From Brevibacillus sp. JNUCC-41 (lineage in GTDB: Bacteria; Bacillota; Bacilli; Bacillales; DSM-1321), in NCBI RefSeq assembly GCF_014844095.1, contig NZ_CP062163.1, positions 2,441,001-2,505,000 on the forward strand: DNA of 64,000 nt. The letters are read 5' to 3'. The translations under genes were made by a program, and so were the position numbers. Shown one piece after another: positions 36,101 to 45,525 of the stretch. The stretch's first letter is position 1; every line of letters begins with the position of its first letter. A model generated the notes under the pieces. The model ran no database searches. It was not told the origin of the DNA and was given only the letters and a program-made list of their open reading frames with translations.

Positions 36101-38608
36101 TTACTTGGCACCGTAACTGATTAAGTTCGTCATGATTCGATATCCGCCTGGTACCTGGCTTTGAATTTGCCTATATAGGACAAGGTTGGTATAGAGGTAG
36201 GTGCCGTTGCCGTATTTAGTCATAAGGATTCCGCCATCAAACGGTTCTTCATTTGGATCGGCCATGGAAATGAATGTTTCAAACCGTTCATCCCATTCCA
36301 TTGGAAAATACAATCCTCTTTCTTGGACCCAATTGCTCCAGTCATCACTAGTTATTTTATTTGGATAGTTAAAGAGAGTCGATTCTGGTTTCAAGACGTT
36401 TACCTTGGCATTTTCATCGGTTACCCGCCAACGAATGGAAGGATTCCCGAGGGTAAGGGGATATGGAGCTGTCTTCAGGGCATCCCATCCATCACCCGGT
36501 TTATGGTATTGAACGACGAGATGACCGCCGTTTTCCACATATTCAAGTAAGCGCGCGTTATTTGCCTTTAAATCTTCCCTTGATAGATAAGCACGGATGC
36601 CTGTAACGATCGTATCATATTGACTTAAATCACCTTCAGCTAAATCGGCTGCAGTTAACTTCGTAATGTTCAGGCCTGCATTGCTCAAATAATCTGCCAC
36701 TTTATCGAATCCACTTTCAATGTACCCCACTTTTAATGAAGCTGGCTTCAAAAGCTCAAATGCAACGGTGTCGATAGCTGCTGGGTATTGGTAATAGAAT
36801 GTTCCGATATGGTTATAGGACATTTCCTGAATGGTCGAATCAAAGGTTTTCCCATTGACAGTAGCAGCTGCCTTAACCTGATATTCACCATTTTGGATTG
36901 CCTTCGGCGGTCTGAGAGTGAACTTCACTTGTTTTTCCTCTGATTTTTCATTAAATGATACAGTGGCATTTTTGGGATGAACTCCCCAATTTTCTGGGAC
37001 TTTTAAAGCGACCTTAGCTGATGTTTTTCCTTCTGTGTAGTTTTTCAAGGTTACAGTCACTGGGACTTCTTCTTTTACATCTGCTGTATTTACGACTATA
37101 TCTTCAGGAGATAGTGTAAGGCCAACGTCGGGTAGGACAGCGATCGTTCCGTCCAATTCTTCCTTGATGGCCGTTTTTGTGCTGCCGTATTTATAAGAAA
37201 TGCTCGTTGTAATGGTTGAGTTATCATAGGCATGGTAATAGGCTGCATCTTCTGGGACCTCGACCAGGTAGGTCATTGTCGCTGATTTATTTGGTGCCAG
37301 ATTGACATCTTTAGCTTTTGTTTTGGTCTTCCATCCTTTAGGCACGTTCAATGCAGCAGTGACTTTTTTCAAAGTTTGTTTCCCGTTATTCTTCACGGTA
37401 ACGGTAACATTCGTTCTTTGGCCTTTCGTAAGGATCTTTGAAGCTGCGTTAGCTTGAACTTCGAGTCCTGAAGAGACATAACTGACGTTTTGCAATTGCT
37501 CTTCTTTTAATAAGAGCTTATGAAGCAAGTCGTTCTTAATGGCAGGGCTTAGCTTTGCCTTTTTGACTTGCGCAGTAATTGAACGAACATTGGAGAGAGC
37601 ATTTTGGGATGTTGAAAAAACACGTTTTTCATTTGGATAAGCCGCAATGACGGCGTCCAAATTCCGTTGCAGGTATTTAAATTCACCTTTCAATTTTGAG
37701 GCTTGGCGAGGGAGTTTTTCAGCCCATTCAGTAAAATTGTAAGGTACACCTGCAAAAAGGTCAGACTGGTTTTTTGTATCAACGGCGCTTTGCTTTAAAT
37801 CCAGATGGATCTGGCGAGGTGCTGCAGGGATATCAGAACCCATGCCTTGGCTTTTATGCAGATAGCGTGATTGTTCTCCAAGCTGAGGGTAAGTCATATT
37901 ATAAATTGGGTCAAATTTACCGATTTCAATCGAAGTGGTTGCTTGATCTGCCGAGGAAACGGGTAAATATAACTTTTTTACCTGCCATACCGAGAGACCT
38001 TGTTTCAATTGTTGTGGAAACACGGTTGGGTCGGCGGCATCCTTAAAGGCACGTTCACTTAAGATTGTCATTGTTCGGTGATGTCCATGCTGGGTATCAT
38101 CATTTTGAAAGGATGGCATCAATATATCCGGCTGATACGTCCGAATAAAGCGGATTAGCCTTTCATAGGTGAGTTCCTCACCCCATTTTTCCAATGTTTC
38201 CTCTGGTGTTTTAGAGAAGCCGAAATCATAAATGGGATCTGAGGTAGTTTCACTTAAATGATAGGCCTTAACCCCGGTGATTTTTGCAGCTTCTATCATT
38301 TCCCTTGAACGGATGATCCCAAGGGCATTATCCAGTTCATCCCCAATTTCATTTTGTCCTCCTTCACCACGGTTTGCAATCAGGCTGGATGTCTTAACCC
38401 CTAACCCTCTAGATAGATAAGCGAGAAAGTCACTGCGTTCATCATCCGGATGTGCACCGCTGTTCAAGAATGTCACGGTCGTCTCGAGCGGCTTGACCGC
38501 ATTCCATAACTCAACGTTGGCTTCCTCAGGATTTGCAGCTCTACCTCCAAGCGGCAATAATGCAAGGACCAACAAAAGGGAAAGCAACGATAACAGAGCT
38601 TTTTTCAT
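36101..38608 (-). CDS. Secreted PIG-L family deacetylase with NEW3 domains
   Basis: An 835-aa exported protein. Signal peptide MKKALLSLLSLLLVLALLPLG, cleaved near residue 25. The PIG-L N-acetylglucosaminyl deacetylase domain (about 45-250) has the zinc motif SGAHPDDERSDFLAYLSRG and the downstream HGHHRT. A helical linker follows, then two NEW3 / NPCBM-associated Ig-like domains (about 380-590; TVTVKNNGKQ and VTVTLKNYTEGK). A C-terminal domain (about 610-830) resembles ThuA/GATase-like folds (SQYDTIVTGIRAYLS, NGGHLVVQYHKPGDG). PIG-L enzymes hydrolyse N-acyl amino sugars or thiol conjugates. It diverges from a ROK regulator and import operon with matching operators between. ATG 38608 is supported by GAAGGGGG; a TTG seven codons earlier is possible. 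Confidence 0.87.
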   Translation of the reverse strand: MKKALLSLLSLLLVLALLPLGGRAANPEEANVELWNAVKPLETTVTFLNSGAHPDDERSDFLAYLSRGLGVKTSSLIANRGEGGQNEIGDELDNALGIIRSREMIEAAKITGVKAYHLSETTSDPIYDFGFSKTPEETLEKWGEELTYERLIRFIRTYQPDILMPSFQNDDTQHGHHRTMTILSERAFKDAADPTVFPQQLKQGLSVWQVKKLYLPVSSADQATTSIEIGKFDPIYNMTYPQLGEQSRYLHKSQGMGSDIPAAPRQIHLDLKQSAVDTKNQSDLFAGVPYNFTEWAEKLPRQASKLKGEFKYLQRNLDAVIAAYPNEKRVFSTSQNALSNVRSITAQVKKAKLSPAIKNDLLHKLLLKEEQLQNVSYVSSGLEVQANAASKILTKGQRTNVTVTVKNNGKQTLKKVTAALNVPKGWKTKTKAKDVNLAPNKSATMTYLVEVPEDAAYYHAYDNSTITTSISYKYGSTKTAIKEELDGTIAVLPDVGLTLSPEDIVVNTADVKEEVPVTVTLKNYTEGKTSAKVALKVPENWGVHPKNATVSFNEKSEEKQVKFTLRPPKAIQNGEYQVKAAATVNGKTFDSTIQEMSYNHIGTFYYQYPAAIDTVAFELLKPASLKVGYIESGFDKVADYLSNAGLNITKLTAADLAEGDLSQYDTIVTGIRAYLSREDLKANNARLLEYVENGGHLVVQYHKPGDGWDALKTAPYPLTLGNPSIRWRVTDENAKVNVLKPESTLFNYPNKITSDDWSNWVQERGLYFPMEWDERFETFISMADPNEEPFDGGILMTKYGNGTYLYTNLVLYRQIQSQVPGGYRIMTNLISYGAK

Positions 38609-38657
38609 TATTCTTTTAACCCCCTTCAATTTTATAAAACACCTAAAAAAATGTAGG

Positions 38658-38678
38658 TTAGTAATATTTTCTAACTAA
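38658..38678. promoter_or_regulatory. Operator-like site 1 (ROK-type) near the PIG-L gene
   Basis: TTAG-T-AA-T-ATTT-T-CTAACTAA, 50 bp upstream of the PIG-L start. It matches site 2 (38822-38842) at 18 of 21 positions. The outer TTAGT/ACTAA inverted repeat resembles operators of XylR-type ROK repressors. Confidence 0.65.
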
Positions 38679-38821
38679 CCTAGACGAAAAAAACTTATCT
38701 AATAAATAGCATTAATGGTTATAAATGTAAATGATGCGAAGTAACTATTAAAAAGTAAACATTCTAAAAGTTCAGAAAAAAACTTGTGTACTGGATTTTT
38801 TTAAGTTATATTTTTACTTAA

Positions 38822-38842
38822 TTAGGAAGATTTACTAACTAA
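38822..38842. promoter_or_regulatory. Operator-like site 2 (ROK-type) near the ROK gene
   Basis: TTAG-G-AA-G-ATTT-A-CTAACTAA, 19 bp before the ROK start and close to its ribosome site. It is probably an autoregulatory operator of the ROK-ABC-lyase operon. Confidence 0.65.
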
Positions 38843-38860
38843 ATGATGTAAGGCCGTGAT

Positions 38861-40090
38861 GTGATGAGTTTTAAAAGGACACCCAATCATCAAAAATATG
38901 TCAATAAAAAAAGAATCATTCAATGCATCCAAGAATGTTCGCCCATTTCAAGAGCTGAAATTGCCGTTAAGCTTCAGCTAAGTAAACCGACTGTTTCTCT
39001 TGCTGTGGATGAACTTATACAGGAGAAATGGGTATTCGAGAAAGGAATAGGAGAGTCCTCCTCTCAAGGAGGTAGAAGGCCTATCCAGCTCTTTTTTAAT
39101 GAAAAGGCTGCCTATATCATTGGGGTCGATATAGGCGGGACGAAAGTGAAAATCATTTTAAGTGATTTAAGCGGCAACATCCTTGCCGACACTAGTTTTT
39201 CAACTAACACCTATTTACAATCAGGGCTTCTTAAACAAATGGCGATTGAAACGGAACGGTTAATTGCAAAGAATCAGATTACGAAAAGCAGGGTATTGGG
39301 GATGGGAGTCGGGATCCCTGGTATAACGCAAACGGCAAGCGGATTGGTAATAGAGGCACCGAGTTTAGGCTGGGTACAATATCCCTTCATAGCCGAAGCG
39401 AAACGGTATTTTGATTTCCCCATTTTTCTGGACAATGATGTAAACGCGGCTGCGCTAGGTGAACAGTGGCTGGGCAATGCCCAAAATAAGCGGAATTTAC
39501 TGTTCATTGCGGTTGGTACGGGGATAGGAAGCGGCATCATCTTGAATAACCAGTTATACAGAGGAGCTTCCAGTGCAGCTGGGGAAATGGGATATATGGT
39601 AACGGACAAAGAGGATATGAAGCGTGAATTCAAGCCGGTTTTCCATAGATACGGCTATTTGGAAAGTGTCGCAGGAGGAAAGTCGATTGGCAGTCATTAT
39701 ACAAGGGAGGTACTCAAGGATCCTCAGCATTCTTTATTCGAACGGGCCAAATCTTCCGAACTGTCGGGGGAGGATGCCTTTTTGTCAGCAAAAAAAGGAG
39801 ACGCGACAGCCATTGCCGTCATAAATGAAGCCATCGAGCATTTGGCCTGCGGCATTGTCAATGCGGCAAGTTTACTAAATCCAGAGGTAATTATTTTAGG
39901 AGGTGGTGTTTTAAATTCATCTGAATACATTTTACCTAGAATTCGGGAAATCGTTGATCGATATCTTCCTAGTTTAGTAGAAATGAAAACTTCACAACTG
40001 GGAGAAAACGCAGGAGTACTTGGAGCGGTTTCCCTTGTCTTAAGGGAACATGATGGCATTTTGAATTTTCGTGATGAGGGGGAGTATTAA
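38861..40090 (+). CDS. ROK family transcriptional regulator
   Basis: A 409-aa XylR/NagC-type repressor. The N-terminal winged helix-turn-helix spans about 15-65 (ISRAEIAVKLQLSKPTVSLAVDEL). The ROK sugar-kinase-like domain follows: phosphate-binding VDIGGTKVKIILSDL (about 88), GVGIPGI, DNDVNAAALGEQWLG (about 188), GTGIGSGIILN and C-terminal ILGGGVLNSSEYI. The cysteine-rich zinc motif of many ROK proteins (CxCGxxGC) is replaced here by the MVTDKEDMKREF region, which is unusual. GTG 38861 or ATG 38864 can start; AAGG lies 7-10 nt before. Its stop overlaps the next gene's ATG (TAATG). It probably senses a sugar-like ligand. Confidence 0.9.
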   Translation: MMSFKRTPNHQKYVNKKRIIQCIQECSPISRAEIAVKLQLSKPTVSLAVDELIQEKWVFEKGIGESSSQGGRRPIQLFFNEKAAYIIGVDIGGTKVKIILSDLSGNILADTSFSTNTYLQSGLLKQMAIETERLIAKNQITKSRVLGMGVGIPGITQTASGLVIEAPSLGWVQYPFIAEAKRYFDFPIFLDNDVNAAALGEQWLGNAQNKRNLLFIAVGTGIGSGIILNNQLYRGASSAAGEMGYMVTDKEDMKREFKPVFHRYGYLESVAGGKSIGSHYTREVLKDPQHSLFERAKSSELSGEDAFLSAKKGDATAIAVINEAIEHLACGIVNAASLLNPEVIILGGGVLNSSEYILPRIREIVDRYLPSLVEMKTSQLGENAGVLGAVSLVLREHDGILNFRDEGEY

Positions 40091-41181
40091 TGAAAAATAA
40101 GAAAAAGTCGCTTGTTTCAGTAATGGCCTTATCGGCAGCACTATTGATTTCGGGATGTAACGGTGCAGATACGAAAACGAATTCGGAAGCTGGCGGTGCC
40201 AAGGGAAAAAAAGGTGAGCTGGAAGATAAGATCGTTGTTTATTCACCGCATGGCAAAGATATTTTATCAAAATTCGAAAAACAGTTCGAAGATGAGTATG
40301 GTATTGATGTTGAGTGGCTTGATATGGGGTCTCAGGAAATCCTTGACCGCGTTCGATCAGAGAAAAGCAATCCGCAGGCAGACGTTTGGTGGGGGGCACC
40401 TTCCACGAACTTCAATCAAGCAAAGAGCGATGGGCTGCTGGCTGCTTATAAGCCTAGCTATTCCGATAGTCTTGATGAAGGATTCCGAGATCCGGAATGG
40501 TATTGGACGGGAACGAGCCAGACGCCGGAAGTCATCATGTATAACAGCAAAGAACTATCAAAAGACGAGGTGCCGAAAGATTGGGATCAGCTGCTTGATC
40601 CAAAGTGGAAAGACGAAATCATCATTCGCTATCCGTTAGCCTCCGGAACGATGAGGACAATTTTTTCTGCGATGATCTATCGTACGTATAAGGATACGAA
40701 TGATCCAAAAGAAGGGTATGACTGGTTAAAGAAGCTTGACCAAAACACAAAGGAATATTCAGCAAACCCGGAAATGATGTATAACAAGGTGGCCAAAGGA
40801 GAGGGCTCACTTTCCGTTTGGGCAATGCCGGATGTTGTCATGCTTAAGGAAAATAAAAATTATCCGTTTGAGTTTGTCATTCCAGAAAGCGGAACGCCAG
40901 TATTGACAGAAGGTATCGCCATCGTTGAAGGTGCCAAGCACCCCAAAGCGGCAGAGGCCTTTTATGAGTTTGTGAATTCACCGGAAGCCGCAAAAATTCT
41001 AGCAGATGAATTTTACAGGATTCCGACCAGAAATGATGTGAAGGATCTACCTGAATGGATCACGGAAACAGAAATTAAAGCGATGGATATTGATTGGGAT
41101 GCATTCGAAGAAAAAGGTGACGAGTGGATGAAATATTGGGACGAAAATATTAAAAGTGGAGATAAAGAAATTAAAGAATAA
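40090..41181 (+). CDS. ABC transporter substrate-binding lipoprotein, Fe3+/AfuA-like family
   Basis: A 363-aa lipoprotein with lipobox LLISGCNG (Cys near 22). The mature part belongs to the type 2 solute-binding family that includes ferric iron, thiamine, phosphonate and spermidine/putrescine binding proteins: IVVYSPHGKDILSKFEKQFE (about 49), ADVWWGAPSTNF (about 98), WAMPDVVMLKENKN and SPEAAKILADEFYRIPTRND. Conserved iron-coordinating tyrosines of true ferric-binding proteins are not obvious, so the substrate is probably organic or a metal complex. Translation is coupled to the ROK gene by a 1-bp overlap. Confidence 0.87.
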   Translation: MKNKKKSLVSVMALSAALLISGCNGADTKTNSEAGGAKGKKGELEDKIVVYSPHGKDILSKFEKQFEDEYGIDVEWLDMGSQEILDRVRSEKSNPQADVWWGAPSTNFNQAKSDGLLAAYKPSYSDSLDEGFRDPEWYWTGTSQTPEVIMYNSKELSKDEVPKDWDQLLDPKWKDEIIIRYPLASGTMRTIFSAMIYRTYKDTNDPKEGYDWLKKLDQNTKEYSANPEMMYNKVAKGEGSLSVWAMPDVVMLKENKNYPFEFVIPESGTPVLTEGIAIVEGAKHPKAAEAFYEFVNSPEAAKILADEFYRIPTRNDVKDLPEWITETEIKAMDIDWDAFEEKGDEWMKYWDENIKSGDKEIKE

Positions 41182-41196
41182 GGAAGTGTCGTTGGG

Positions 41197-42309
41197 ATGG
41201 CGTCAATAAAAATAGAGAATGTCCAAAAAGCCTTCGGGAAAACGATAGCTGTCGACCATTTAAATCTGGAAATAAAAGAGGGGGAGTTTTTTACCTTTCT
41301 TGGTCCAAGTGGCTGCGGGAAAACGACAACGCTTCGGATGATTGCCGGTTTTTATTATCCGACAAAAGGTGTCGTCCGATTTGGCGACAAAGATATGACG
41401 CGTGTACCTCCGGAGAAAAGAAATACTGGCATGGTTTTTCAAAACTATGCCCTCTTTCCCCACATGACTGTTTTTGATAATGTAGCATTTGGCTTGCGTG
41501 TAAGAAAAGTTTCTTCTGCTGACTTAAAGAGGAGAGTGCTGGATGCCCTCCAAAAGGTCAGGCTGGAGAGCTACTCGAATCGGCAAGTGAGCCAGTTAAG
41601 CGGAGGGCAGCAGCAGCGGGTGGCCCTTGCGAGAGCACTGGTCATTGAACCGGAAATATTACTGCTGGATGAGCCATTAAGTAATCTGGACGCCAAGCTT
41701 CGTGATGAAATGAGAGTGGAAATCTTAAGGCTGCAGCGTGATTATAAGATTACCACCATTTATGTCACACATGATCAGGCCGAGGCATTATCCATGAGTG
41801 ATCGGATCGCTGTGTTCAATTATGGTGTATGTCACCAGGTCGGGACGCCGACAGAAATTTATAATCAGCCGGCCAATGACTTTGTGGCGAGTTTTATAGG
41901 CGAGATTAATCTATTGCCCGTTCAGGTCGAAAACGTTCAACAAGAGAATATAGCGGTTGCCCTTAAAAATAGTGAACAACCGATTAAATTGATTGTAGAA
42001 AATCAAGCTAGGGAAGGAATTTCAATCGTACAGACTGATGCTGATCTTGCTGTTTCGATTCGTCCTGAAGCAATCAGAATTCTGGATGCAGTCGAAGAAG
42101 GAACGAATATCTTTAAAGGTAAAATAGATTCCGTCCAATTCTTTGGATCTGTTGTGAATGTCATGGTGGATGTTCAAGACGTGTTACTAAGGGTTGACGT
42201 ATTCAACACTCAGGATTTTGGATACTTTCATCAAGGAAAGGAAGTGTATGTCCAGCTTCCTGAGAAACAGCTGCGTCTTATCCCTATCATAAGCGGTGAT
42301 GCTCCATGA
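41197..42309 (+). CDS. ABC transporter ATPase (PotA/FbpC-like, with TOBE)
   Basis: A 370-aa ATPase: Walker A GPSGCGKTTTLRMIAG (about 35-50), Q-loop MVFQNYALFPHMTVFDNV, signature [15 protein letters not shown] (about 134), Walker B ILLLDEPLSNLDAKLRDE, switch His in YVTHDQAEALSMSD. A C-terminal TOBE-type regulatory region (about 280-365) follows. This architecture serves importers for iron, polyamine, phosphonate or sugars. It overlaps the permease by 4 bp and lies 15 bp after the binding-protein gene. Confidence 0.93.
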   Translation: MASIKIENVQKAFGKTIAVDHLNLEIKEGEFFTFLGPSGCGKTTTLRMIAGFYYPTKGVVRFGDKDMTRVPPEKRNTGMVFQNYALFPHMTVFDNVAFGLRVRKVSSADLKRRVLDALQKVRLESYSNRQVSQLSGGQQQRVALARALVIEPEILLLDEPLSNLDAKLRDEMRVEILRLQRDYKITTIYVTHDQAEALSMSDRIAVFNYGVCHQVGTPTEIYNQPANDFVASFIGEINLLPVQVENVQQENIAVALKNSEQPIKLIVENQAREGISIVQTDADLAVSIRPEAIRILDAVEEGTNIFKGKIDSVQFFGSVVNVMVDVQDVLLRVDVFNTQDFGYFHQGKEVYVQLPEKQLRLIPIISGDAP

Positions 42310-43994
42310 TTAAAAATCGTGATACGAGATTGACGATTTTGCTCCTTATACCAGTTGTCATGGTGCTCGTAGCGTATGTTCTCTACCCATCGTTGAGGAC
42401 CTTTATCGAAAGTCTTCAAAAAGACGGAACGATGTCCCTTGGAAATTATCAGGACTTCTTCGTGCAGGAATCGAAAACGAACCTAGAGGCGCTATGGAAT
42501 TCCGTTTATATATCCTTATTGAGTGTATTGGTCAGTGCCTTGATTGGCATTCCGCTTGCATTTATCTTTAACCGTTATGACTTTCCCGGCAGAAGCTTCT
42601 TTTCATCGGCAGCGATTTTGCCGATTGTCCTTCCATCATTGGTAGGGGTCATGGCTTTTATGTTTTTATATGGAGAATCGGGATTGATTCCGAATGCCAT
42701 CAAGGATCTGTTTGGTCTCGATAAAGTTCCATTTAAAATTGGCGGGGTATCGGGAATCCTTATCGTGCATGCCTATACGATGTATGTCTATTTTTATATG
42801 ACCGTATCCGCTGCAATCAATAAAATAGATCCATCCCTTGAAGAGGCTGCTTATAACTTAGGAGCTAATAAATTCAAGGTTTTTTGGAAGGTGACATTTC
42901 CATTATTGACACCTGCCATCGTTGCCGCTTCTTTACTTGTTTTCATGATATCAATGGCCTCATTCAGTGCCCCGTTTTTATTGGCTGGCGGATACAGGGT
43001 GTTGAGCCTGCAAATTTATTTTTCAAAAATAAATGGTGATATGGAAATTGCCGCTACTCAATCCGTCATTCTATCCATCGTTTCGATTTCATTTCTATTA
43101 TTCATGCGTTGGTATCAGAATAGGAAAGATTATCGCATGGCTTCGAAAGGGATTGGGGCACACAGGAGCGAAGTGAAGAGCCCGATTATGAAATGGGTGA
43201 TGGTCGTAACGGGCATCATTGGCGTAATTATTTTGCTATTACCGCACTTTACGATTCTTTTGCTTTCACTTGTGCCGGATGGAACCTGGACATTTCAAAC
43301 GTATCCAACAGTATTTAATGTGGAAAATTACAGGCTTTTGTTTGAAGATCCTAATATCTTCAAACCGTTACGAAATAGCTTACTGATGGCGGTTATGGCA
43401 ACGTTGGCAAATCTGGTGTTTGGGGTCATAGCGTCCTATGTGCTTGTCAAACGCAAATTCGTCGGGAAAAGTTTTGTCGATATTCTGGTCATGATTCCTT
43501 GGGCGTTGCCTGCAACGGTCATAGGGATGAACTTGATATTCGCATTCAATGAACCTAGCGTTTTTTCTTTCGGTCAAATATTGGTAGGAACATTTTGGAT
43601 TTTGCCTCTTGCCTATTTCGTCAGACATATTCCACTCGTTGTCCGCTCGACTAACGCCGTTCTGGAGCAGCTCGATGATTCGATTGAAGAAGCGGCCAGA
43701 AACTTGGGGGCAAAGTGGTTTTATACCTTCAGAAAGGTAATTTTTCCGATTATTATGCCTGGCGTTTTATCAGGGACATTATTGGCATTTATCGAATCTG
43801 TGGGGGAATTCCCGACCTCGGTCCTGTTGTACACGATTTCAAACAGACCCATATCCATTGAAATCATGAATCAGCTTCGAATGTTCAATATGGGGCAGGC
43901 AGCTGCCTATGGGATGATTCAAATCACGCTGATTGTAATCGTTCTCTTTATTTCGAACAAGTTTTTTGGAATCAAAGCGGAAAAAGCTTTATAA
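42306..43994 (+). CDS. ABC transporter permease, two-domain (FbpB/ThiP-like)
   Basis: A 562-aa protein fusing two permease domains, each with about six helices. Two EAA loops are present: LEEAAYNLGANKFKVFWKV (about 178) and IEEAARNLGAKWFYTFRKV (about 460). A hydrophilic linker lies near 275-300. This fusion is typical of ferric iron, thiamine and phosphonate importers. Same operon as the preceding genes; the stop lies 17 bp before the lyase gene. Confidence 0.93.
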   Translation: MIKNRDTRLTILLLIPVVMVLVAYVLYPSLRTFIESLQKDGTMSLGNYQDFFVQESKTNLEALWNSVYISLLSVLVSALIGIPLAFIFNRYDFPGRSFFSSAAILPIVLPSLVGVMAFMFLYGESGLIPNAIKDLFGLDKVPFKIGGVSGILIVHAYTMYVYFYMTVSAAINKIDPSLEEAAYNLGANKFKVFWKVTFPLLTPAIVAASLLVFMISMASFSAPFLLAGGYRVLSLQIYFSKINGDMEIAATQSVILSIVSISFLLFMRWYQNRKDYRMASKGIGAHRSEVKSPIMKWVMVVTGIIGVIILLLPHFTILLLSLVPDGTWTFQTYPTVFNVENYRLLFEDPNIFKPLRNSLLMAVMATLANLVFGVIASYVLVKRKFVGKSFVDILVMIPWALPATVIGMNLIFAFNEPSVFSFGQILVGTFWILPLAYFVRHIPLVVRSTNAVLEQLDDSIEEAARNLGAKWFYTFRKVIFPIIMPGVLSGTLLAFIESVGEFPTSVLLYTISNRPISIEIMNQLRMFNMGQAAAYGMIQITLIVIVLFISNKFFGIKAEKAL

Positions 43995-44010
43995 ATTTGG
44001 AGGTATAAAG

Positions 44011-45525
44011 ATGAGCAGGATTGAAGATTTTATCAAAAATGAAGGTAGTGTCTTTCCCGGAAAAACCTATGCAGAAGAGCTTCTGATGCCTGTTTTTAAT
44101 GATCAAAGAGATTACTTATTTCATGCAATGTTCGATATTCATCGGGCGCATGTCATCATGCTTTCGGAACAAAAGATCATTAAAGAAGAAGAGGCGAAAA
44201 CCATGCTTGACGGGATTCGGAAAGTGGCCCAAACAGATCTCGAGCAGTTGACCTATCAGCCCCAATTCGAAGACTTATTTTTCATGATGGAGGCAAAGAT
44301 AGGTGAGGAAATCGGTCATGAACTTGCAGGGAAGATTCATATCGGCCGCAGTCGTAATGATATGGGAGTCGCGATGTACCGGCTTGTTTTGAGAGGCCAT
44401 ATGCTCCAGTTGATTGGCTATGCAAACCATTTGAGTGAGGCATTCCTGGTGCAGGCTGATAAACATACAGAAACCTATATAACTGGTTACACGCATACCC
44501 AACCGGCTCAGCCGACTACGATAGGACATTACTTTTTAGCCATTTATGATGTGCTTCAAAGGGATATTGGCCGGTTATGGGCAGCCTATGAAACGGTTAA
44601 CCAATCGCCTTTGGGCGCTGCCGCGTTAACGACCACCGGATTTCCAATCAGCAGGAACCGTACTGCCGAACTGCTTGGATTTGATTCGGTGATCGAGAAT
44701 TCCTATGATTCGATAGGAGGGGCGGATTATTTATTGGAAACCGCAACGGCCATCATGACGTGCATGGTCAATACAGGGAGATGGATTCAAGATTTCCTGC
44801 AGCATGTGACAAGGGAGTTTGGTACATTTCATGTGGCGGATCCTTATGTTCAAGTGAGCAGCATCATGCCGCAAAAAAGAAATCCGGTTTCCATTGAACA
44901 TTCCCGTTCGATTGCTAGCAGTGCATATGGTGATGCACTCGCTGCAATGAATATGATCCACAATACACCATTTGGTGATATCGTCGATACGGAAGATGAT
45001 TTACAGCCGCATTTATATCGAGCTTTTTCGAATGCGGGGCGTGTCATGAAACTTATGTATGCCGTCATATCGACTTTGAAAGTAAATGAAGAACATACAA
45101 AGAAAATGGCCGCAAAATCCAGTATAACAGTTACTGAATTAGCGGATACCTTATCAAGAGATTACGAGATATCATTTAGAAAAGCTCATTCCATAGCCAG
45201 TCATATTGCAAAACGGTCGATAGGTGATGGGAAGGAGCTTTATGATTGGGACACACAAGACATCAATAAGATCATCAATGAATTCGTTGCAGTGAATTTA
45301 ACTGAAGACGAATGGAAAAAGATCATCTCTCCCGAATACTTTGTGGAAATTAGAAGTATTCAAGGCGGGCCCAGCCCGAAAGAGGTTACGAGGATGATCG
45401 TAAAAAGAAAACAAATTCTGGAGCAACAGTTGCACGAATATAAGGGAATCGTTGAAGCAATCAATGACGGCAGGAAGGCTTTAATGGATTACGGAAGGTG
45501 CGGGAAAGAAGGAAGTGAGTTTTAA
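44011..45525 (+). CDS. ArgH-like lyase (aspartase/fumarase superfamily)
   Basis: A 504-aa member of the superfamily whose enzymes eliminate fumarate from N- or S-succinyl-type substrates. Conserved regions: IHIGRSRNDMGVAMYRL (C1-like, about 111), TGYTHTQPAQPTTIGHY (C2-like, about 158) and the flexible catalytic loop SSIMPQKRNPVSIEHSR (C3, about 286-302, with the catalytic Ser). The length exceeds canonical argininosuccinate lyase (about 460 aa). No argG or other arginine gene is near, and it lies in an importer operon, so a catabolic substrate is likely. Ethylenediamine-disuccinate lyase is a known ArgH-like precedent. GGAGG before ATG 44011 sets the start. Confidence 0.85.
   Translation: MSRIEDFIKNEGSVFPGKTYAEELLMPVFNDQRDYLFHAMFDIHRAHVIMLSEQKIIKEEEAKTMLDGIRKVAQTDLEQLTYQPQFEDLFFMMEAKIGEEIGHELAGKIHIGRSRNDMGVAMYRLVLRGHMLQLIGYANHLSEAFLVQADKHTETYITGYTHTQPAQPTTIGHYFLAIYDVLQRDIGRLWAAYETVNQSPLGAAALTTTGFPISRNRTAELLGFDSVIENSYDSIGGADYLLETATAIMTCMVNTGRWIQDFLQHVTREFGTFHVADPYVQVSSIMPQKRNPVSIEHSRSIASSAYGDALAAMNMIHNTPFGDIVDTEDDLQPHLYRAFSNAGRVMKLMYAVISTLKVNEEHTKKMAAKSSITVTELADTLSRDYEISFRKAHSIASHIAKRSIGDGKELYDWDTQDINKIINEFVAVNLTEDEWKKIISPEYFVEIRSIQGGPSPKEVTRMIVKRKQILEQQLHEYKGIVEAINDGRKALMDYGRCGKEGSEF

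Noticed and set aside
44011..45525. Arginine biosynthesis gene argH proper
   Set aside because: No argG or other arginine genes nearby, longer than usual, and embedded in an importer operon; kept as ArgH-like.
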